A program made the position numbers and the translations under genes. A stretch of 56,133 nt of DNA, taken from the NCBI RefSeq assembly GCF_020521235.1, contig NZ_BLAY01000052.1:1-56133 (forward strand). Reading direction: 5' to 3'. The notes beneath the pieces were generated by a model, which was given only the letters and a program-made list of their open reading frames with translations, was not told the origin of the DNA and did not search any database. Origin of the DNA: Microseira wollei NIES-4236 (GTDB taxonomy: Bacteria > Cyanobacteriota > Cyanobacteriia > Cyanobacteriales > Aerosakkonemataceae). Numbering within the stretch: the stretch's first letter is position 1; the number at the start of each line of letters is the position of its first letter. Positions 51,854 through 56,133 of this stretch are shown here, in pieces.

Positions 51854-52897
51854 ATGGTACAAACTATTGACGACACCAAGCGCATGGCGATCGCAATGGA
51901 ATTAGCAGACATGAAAGAAGTGCAAAACCTGCTAATTACCAACGAAGAAAAACTGATTTCTGCCATCGGCGATGAAGAAATTCGCAAGCGCTTCGAGCAT
52001 ATGCTGGAAGACGATCGCAAGAACATGGGCGTTTTAGAAACAGTCATGGTTCAATACGGCGTCAAAGCAGAACCCCGCGATACGATTAACAAGATGGTAG
52101 AGAAGCTTCAGCAAATGATGGAAGGGTCCGAATTGACGCTTTACCAAAAGGCATTTCAGCACGAATTGCTGAAGCACCAACAGGTAATGACCGGATTGTT
52201 AATTCACAAAGTAGCTCAAGTTGTGGGTGCCGATGTTGCAGTTGCGATCGCACCTTTAAATACGATCAACTTTGAAAACCGCGCGCACCAAGAACAACTC
52301 AAAGGAATACTCGAAATTTTGGGCGTTCGCGAACTAACTGGCAAAGATCCGGATCAAGGATTGTGGGGACGAGTACAAGATGCGATCGCAGCTTTATCAG
52401 GGGTGTTTGGCAGTGCCGTTACCCAAACTTCTGATAAGCAGGATATGGACATCCGCGATCTGATCCGACTCGACCACAACAAGACCAACACCATTTTCAC
52501 CGAAATCGGCGCGACTGACGATCCGCAAAAGATCCAAGAATATTTTGGGCAGCTTTATAAGGATCTCACTGTCCATGCGATCGCAGAAGAACAAGTCGTC
52601 TACCCCAAAGTTCGCGGTTTCTACGGCGACGACAACACTCAAGAATTGTACGACGAGCAAGCCCAAATGAAGCAGATGCTCGACGAAATCAAATCGATGA
52701 GTCCTTCTGCGCCTGAATTCAAAGACAAAGTCAAGCAATTGATCGACGTAGTTGGCGATCACATCCGTCAAGAAGAAAGCACTATGTTCGCGGCAATTGG
52801 TAACAACTTGAGCGCAGAGGAACGCGAGCAACTGTCTACCGAATTCAAAGCAGCTAAGAGCAAGATTCAAGAAGAAATGGCATCTGCCATGAAGTAG
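51854..52897 (+). CDS. Hemerythrin-like (HHE) protein 2
   Basis: 347 residues, same architecture as protein 1: MVQTIDDTKRMAIAMELADM, N-terminal helical bundle with FQHELLKHQQVM and FENRAHQEQLKGIL, then the HHE domain with RLDHNKTNTIF, DLTVHAIAEEQVVYPKVRGF and DVVGDHIRQEESTMFAAI. The ligand set is conserved. The ATG is preceded by AAGGCAAGGA. The long leader (51670-51853) contains no repeats next to the start. Duplication followed by divergence, with the middle block GKDPDQGxWxRVQDAIAA kept nearly constant. Confidence 0.85.
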   Translation: MVQTIDDTKRMAIAMELADMKEVQNLLITNEEKLISAIGDEEIRKRFEHMLEDDRKNMGVLETVMVQYGVKAEPRDTINKMVEKLQQMMEGSELTLYQKAFQHELLKHQQVMTGLLIHKVAQVVGADVAVAIAPLNTINFENRAHQEQLKGILEILGVRELTGKDPDQGLWGRVQDAIAALSGVFGSAVTQTSDKQDMDIRDLIRLDHNKTNTIFTEIGATDDPQKIQEYFGQLYKDLTVHAIAEEQVVYPKVRGFYGDDNTQELYDEQAQMKQMLDEIKSMSPSAPEFKDKVKQLIDVVGDHIRQEESTMFAAIGNNLSAEEREQLSTEFKAAKSKIQEEMASAMK

Positions 52898-52970
52898 AAT
52901 CTTGCCAATCAAAATTGAGTCGTCAAAGCGGGTTTTATTGATGGGTGTCTCTACCAAGTACCTGGTTATA

Positions 52971-53081
52971 GAGTCTTGCAACCGTATGAGGTACACCTGA
53001 GTTTGTGTAGCGGCAGCGTTAACGCTGCCGCTACACAAACGAGAGCCCAAAGGCTGTACCTCACTGACTTGCAATCTGCTG
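52971..53081. mobile_element. MITE (IS630/Tc1-like), copy 7
   Basis: 111 bp, GAGTCTTGCAACC left end and TTGCAATCTGCTG right end, TA at 52969-52970 and 53082-53083. Core hairpin GTGTAGCGGCAGCGTTAACG and its complement is perfect. Lies 60 bp upstream of hemerythrin 3. Confidence 0.87.
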
Positions 53082-53140
53082 TAAACAGCTAAACCCGCTT
53101 TTCTCTAATTCGAGTCCCAGTATCTCAATGGTGCAACAAA

Positions 53141-53587
53141 ATGGACGTTTTTGAATTAATCAAAGCCGAGCATCGCAAAGCTGAAGAACTTTTCTCAGCG
53201 ATTGAAAGTGCAGATGACCCTACCCAACGCTACGATTACTTTCAGCAAATCTACCAAGAACTCAACTTACACGCTCAAACAGAAGAGTTAGTCCTCTACC
53301 CAGCCATGCGCGAATACGAAGAAACCAATCAATTCGTTGAAGCAGCTGAAGAGGAGCATGTCAAAGCCAAAGAACTGCTAGAGGAAATTAAATCTCTCGA
53401 CCCCGACTCCTCGCAGTTTAAATCCAAAATTAAGAAACTGAAAGAAGCTGTTGAGCATCACGTGCAAGAAGAAGAAAACTCACTGCTACCTACAGTCAGT
53501 GAGTGCATGAAGAAAAAAGAATTGCAGCAACTTGCCCAAGAGTTCCAGCAAACAAAAACCAAGCTTCAGGAAGACATCGCTGCCTAA
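53141..53587 (+). CDS. Hemerythrin-like (HHE) protein 3, single domain
   Basis: 148 residues: only the HHE bundle. MDVFELIKAEHRKAEELFSA, ELNLHAQTEELVLYPAMREY, AEEEHVKAKELLEEI and EAVEHHVQEEENSLLPTVSE hold the iron ligands. The first two hemerythrins in this cluster carry an extra N-terminal bundle that is missing here. Its leader contains a MITE copy, and a hairpin terminator follows. Likely role in O2/NO or iron handling, inferred from the fold. Confidence 0.88.
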   Translation: MDVFELIKAEHRKAEELFSAIESADDPTQRYDYFQQIYQELNLHAQTEELVLYPAMREYEETNQFVEAAEEEHVKAKELLEEIKSLDPDSSQFKSKIKKLKEAVEHHVQEEENSLLPTVSECMKKKELQQLAQEFQQTKTKLQEDIAA

Positions 53588-53590
53588 TCA

Positions 53591-53624
53591 GAAACCCGGT
53601 TTCTTTAAGAAACCGGGTTTCTTT
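53591..53624 (+). terminator. Intrinsic terminator after hemerythrin 3
   Basis: GAAACCCGGTTTCTT and AAGAAACCGGGTTTC form a perfect hairpin followed by TTT, four bases after the stop codon. Confidence 0.8.
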
Positions 53625-53783
53625 AGCGCGAGAGAATATTTATTTCAATTAATTAAAGAAATTTCTAGACTCATAAACTACTTGACTTGCTCCTAACAAT
53701 CCCATAAAATAAGCGGCATTTGTCTGATTTAAGGGTTAACTGTTAAAACAGAGTTATCCTTAGAACAAGATCAAGAAAACTAT

Positions 53784-54617
53784 ATGAATTCTGATGAACT
53801 CTTGAGCCTGTATGAAGCTGGAGAGAGAGAATTTTATCTATCCGACCTGAGTGGAGTCACCTTAAGCGAGGTGAATCTGAGCGGCATAGATTTGAGTCAG
53901 GCTAACTTAGAGAAGGCGATTTTAAGGCGAAGCAATTTAGCAAGGGCGATTTTGAGCCAAGCATTTCTGGGTGAAGCCGATTTGAGCGAAGCCGACTTGC
54001 GTAAAGCGGATTTAAGCGGAGCCGATTTACTTGGCACTGACTTAAGCGGAGCCAATCTGAGTTTAGCTGACTTGACTGCTGCCGATCTCAGGGGTGCCAA
54101 TTTGAGTTTTGCTGACTTGATAGGGACTGACTTAATTGGCGCAGAACTGAGCCAAGCCAACTTGTATTTTGCTGACTTGCGCGGAGCCTATTTGAATGGA
54201 GCAAACCTAAATCAAACAAACCTAAGCGGCAGTCAATTATTTGAAGCCGACCTGAGCGAGGCGAATATTTGCGAGGCTAATTTTCAAAAAATTATTTATA
54301 ACGAAAACACTAAATTTCCTGAAGGTTTCGATCTAACCCAGTTTGAAGCTTATTTTATTGGCCCGGAAATATCGCTGCCAGAAACAGATTTGAGTGGCTT
54401 TCAGCTTTCTGGAGTCAACCTGATCGGGGCAAATTTATTTCGTTCTAACCTAACTCAAGCTAATTTAATGTGGGCTAATTTAAGCGGCGCTAATTTAAGT
54501 GAAACTAATTTAACTGGGGCTAATTTAACTGGGGCTGATTTAAGCGGGGCTAATTTAACTGGGGCTGATTTAACCGGGGCTATTATGCCGGATGGCTCGC
54601 TCTATGAAGGTAAATAA
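53784..54617 (+). CDS. Pentapeptide-repeat protein
   Basis: 277 residues built almost wholly of A(D/N)LxX pentapeptides, such as ADLSEADLRKADLSGADLLG, interrupted at about residues 170-205 by a non-repeat loop (ENTKFPEGFDLTQFEAYFIG). A short N-terminal region (MNSDELLSLYEAGEREFYLS) precedes the repeats. The repeats form a right-handed quadrilateral beta-helix. Such proteins are abundant in cyanobacteria; functions are mostly unknown, although some mimic DNA and protect gyrase. No signal peptide. The last ~40 codons use highly repetitive DNA (GGGGCTAATTTAACT units), suggesting recent repeat expansion. Confidence 0.9.
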   Translation: MNSDELLSLYEAGEREFYLSDLSGVTLSEVNLSGIDLSQANLEKAILRRSNLARAILSQAFLGEADLSEADLRKADLSGADLLGTDLSGANLSLADLTAADLRGANLSFADLIGTDLIGAELSQANLYFADLRGAYLNGANLNQTNLSGSQLFEADLSEANICEANFQKIIYNENTKFPEGFDLTQFEAYFIGPEISLPETDLSGFQLSGVNLIGANLFRSNLTQANLMWANLSGANLSETNLTGANLTGADLSGANLTGADLTGAIMPDGSLYEGK

Positions 54618-54757
54618 CGCAAGTTGCTAGTTATAAACAAGGGCGTTGCTAATGGCTAATAGCTAATTGCTAATCTAGGATTTTTACTCACATTAGCCAT
54701 TAGCCATTAGCCATTCGCTTCTATTCATGAGAATGAGATAACTAGCAACTTGAGTTA
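54615..54757. mobile_element. Inverted-repeat element (AAGTTGCTAGTTA family), copy 3
   Basis: Ends TAACGCAAGTTGCTAGTTAT and ATAACTAGCAACTTGAGTTA. The interior consists mainly of GCTAATT/TTAGCCA heptamers. The left end overlaps the stop codon of the pentapeptide-repeat gene, as the TAA of that gene is part of it. Confidence 0.75.
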
Positions 54758-54772
54758 AATAAATTTATGGCT

Positions 54773-54912
54773 GTAGGGGCACGGCATGTTAATAACTTCT
54801 GGGAGAAACCACCAGAATTTTAAATGCCGTGCCCCGAATCACAACCGGCGAGCAAATTAATAACTTCTGGCAGAAACCACAAGACTTTTAAATGCCGTGC
54901 CTTTACTCACAA
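54773..54912. repeat. GTAGGGGCACGGCA repeat, two tandem units
   Basis: GTAGGGGCACGGCATGTTAA is matched by ATGCCGTGCCCC; a second diverged unit (AATAACTTCTGGCAGAAACC ... AATGCCGTGCC) follows. Same family as at 1-225. Confidence 0.7.
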
Positions 54913-54927
54913 CCTTCGATCAAACTT

Positions 54928-55788
54928 TTAAGCGTTGACAACTTCGCCGCCGTTGGGATGTAAAATTTGACCTGACATATAAGAAGAGTCATCTGAGGCC
55001 AAAAATACATAGCTAGGCGCAACTTCTACGGGTTGTCCGGCGCGTCCCATTGGCACTTGAGCGCCAAAACTTTCAACTTTATCTTCTGGGAAAGTGGAGG
55101 GAATTAAAGGTGTCCAAATCGGACCGGGTGCGACGCCGTTGACGCGAATGTTCTTTTCTGCCAAAGATTGGGAAAGCGATCGCGTAAATGCAACTATTGC
55201 TCCTTTAGTGGAAGAATAATCCAACAGTTGCTGATTTCCCTTATAAGCTGTTACCGAAGTCGTGTTAATAATGGCACTCCCTTCTTTTAAGTGTTTGAGT
55301 GCGGCTTTGGTGAGGAAGAACATGGCGAAAATGTTGGTGCGGAAAGTACGCTCCAACTGTTCGGCACTGATATCTTCGATACTTTGTTGGGGATGCTGTT
55401 CGGCGGCGTTATTGATCAGAATATCGAGTTTACCGAATTCTTGAACCGTCTTTTGTACCGCTTCTTGGCAGAACTTTTCGTCGCCGATGTCACCTGGGAT
55501 GCACAGACACTTGCGTCCGTATTGTTCGACGATTTGTTTGGTTTTTTCGGCATCCTCGTGTTCGTTTAGATACACGATCGCTACATCAGCGCCTTCTTTA
55601 GCGTAGGCGATCGCCACCGCACGACCGATGCCGCTATCGCCGCCAGTAATCAACGCAACTTGATCGCGTAACTTATTGCAACCTTTATATTTCGGGTCGT
55701 CTACAATCGGTTGCGGCGTCATTTCGGCTTCGATACCCGGTTGACGATCCTGGTGTTGCGGTGGCTGTAGTCTTTCATTAGTTTGCAT
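54928..55788 (-). CDS. Short-chain dehydrogenase/reductase
   Basis: 286 residues with the N-terminal extension typical of the YhdG/YghA group (QPPQHQDRQPGIEAEMTPQP). NAD(P)-binding TGGDSGIGRAVAIAYAKEGA, NNAAEQHP, catalytic Ser in IINTTSVTAYKG, YSSTKGAIVAFTRSLSQSLA with the Tyr-Lys pair, and the C-terminal SGQILHPNGGEVV. Substrate unknown; relatives are linked to general stress. The start is preceded by AGGAGA on the coding strand. It stands alone on the minus strand. Confidence 0.9.
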   Translation of the reverse strand: MQTNERLQPPQHQDRQPGIEAEMTPQPIVDDPKYKGCNKLRDQVALITGGDSGIGRAVAIAYAKEGADVAIVYLNEHEDAEKTKQIVEQYGRKCLCIPGDIGDEKFCQEAVQKTVQEFGKLDILINNAAEQHPQQSIEDISAEQLERTFRTNIFAMFFLTKAALKHLKEGSAIINTTSVTAYKGNQQLLDYSSTKGAIVAFTRSLSQSLAEKNIRVNGVAPGPIWTPLIPSTFPEDKVESFGAQVPMGRAGQPVEVAPSYVFLASDDSSYMSGQILHPNGGEVVNA

Positions 55789-55800
55789 AAAATTCTCCTA

Positions 55801-56133
55801 GGGAATGCACGCGCTTTCGCGATCGCCTTGGAGCAAATGCATCCAAGGTTTAAGCACCGATGGTGACCCTAATCGGTGCATTCTATTGGCACGCTCAATC
55901 TACATCCACAGGCTAACAACCGCTCAAATTCACTTTATCGCTCTGGGGGTAGAAACCGCCCAAGCAACAGCTCGACCCTTAGTTGTATGAGATTTTGGGA
56001 ACTATATTGACAGAACAAAGCGCGCAAGCCCCGTGTCTTTAGACCGGGGTTCCGCGTGAGACTTTAGTCTCGCGAATGCTTTTTGGGCGAAGGGTCAGGA
56101 AGTTTTGCTATCAAACTGCGGATCAGTTCAGAT
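55801..56133. other. Gene-free end of the window with an element-like hairpin
   Basis: No supported gene. GCAAGCCCCGTGTCTTTAGA followed by CCGGGGTT, then GCGTGAGACTTTAGTCTCGC, are strong hairpins close to 56020-56075. They resemble the end hairpins of IS200/IS605 elements such as that at 18923, so an element may begin at or beyond the window edge. Confidence 0.45.

Noticed and set aside
55805-55990. 61-residue plus-strand frame at the window end
   Set aside because: No SD and no recognisable motif; the sequence looks like the non-coding leader upstream of the minus-strand dehydrogenase.

Overview
The window reads as chromosomal DNA of a filamentous, repeat-rich cyanobacterium (Oscillatoriales-like, for example the Microcoleus/Coleofasciculus type). 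The HIP1 octamer GCGATCGC recurs throughout, heptameric AATTAGC-type tandem repeats fill several intergenic gaps, and many gene families are typically cyanobacterial. No rRNA, tRNA or CRISPR array was seen. The genus is an inference; no marker gene is present.

Layout. 0-3.4 kb: a NACHT NTPase with HEAT repeats (minus strand), broken by a ~26-27 bp dispersed repeat. 3.6-10 kb: ordinary accessory genes (zinc-ribbon protein, GH10-like hydrolase, FAD monooxygenase, ARMT1-like phosphatase, threonine aldolase, Mrr-like nuclease) separated by mobile repeats. 10-14.2 kb: two small proteins, a decayed IscB element with a candidate omega RNA, and a tandemly duplicated pair of small coiled-coil genes. 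14.3-18.8 kb: type IA topoisomerase, DHFR-like reductase, SRAP protein, glutathione S-transferase. 18.9-20.8 kb: a TnpB (IS200/IS605-type) element with a divergent ribbon-helix-helix gene.

21.1-46.8 kb is the most interesting part: a small hybrid NRPS-PKS cluster that I do not recognise. Module order by motif: truncated C-A-MT-PCP (A-domain code Pro-like); KS-AT-DH-MT-KR-ACP; then TubC docking-C-A-PCP-KS-AT-MT-ACP-TE (A-domain code Ile-like). Between the two large PKS-containing genes sits a secreted thiaminase I with a C-terminal Microcystis viridis lectin-like domain. Two UGT/MGT-type glycosyltransferases, the remnant of a methyltransferase and a convergent MATE exporter follow. My inferred product is an N-methylprolyl-methylacryloyl-(Ile)-C-methylated beta-keto chain that could close to an N-acyl tetramic acid/pyrrolinone and be glycosylated and exported; this is a prediction from domain order only.

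46.9-48.9 kb is a graveyard of repeats: an IS4-type transposase remnant split by a miniature element, and a ~1 kb inverted-repeat element without genes. 48.9-56 kb holds YggU, DUF2809 and DUF2231 proteins, three hemerythrin-like proteins, a pentapeptide-repeat protein and a short-chain dehydrogenase.

A theme of the window is small mobile DNA. A ~112 bp palindromic element with TA target duplications occurs seven times, and a 199 bp relative at 31771 still carries the end of an IS630-type transposase reading frame, which identifies the probable parent. Two other inverted-repeat families, a short element that hit both the NACHT gene and the putative omega RNA, and a GC-rich repeat that lies in frame inside a coding sequence are also present.
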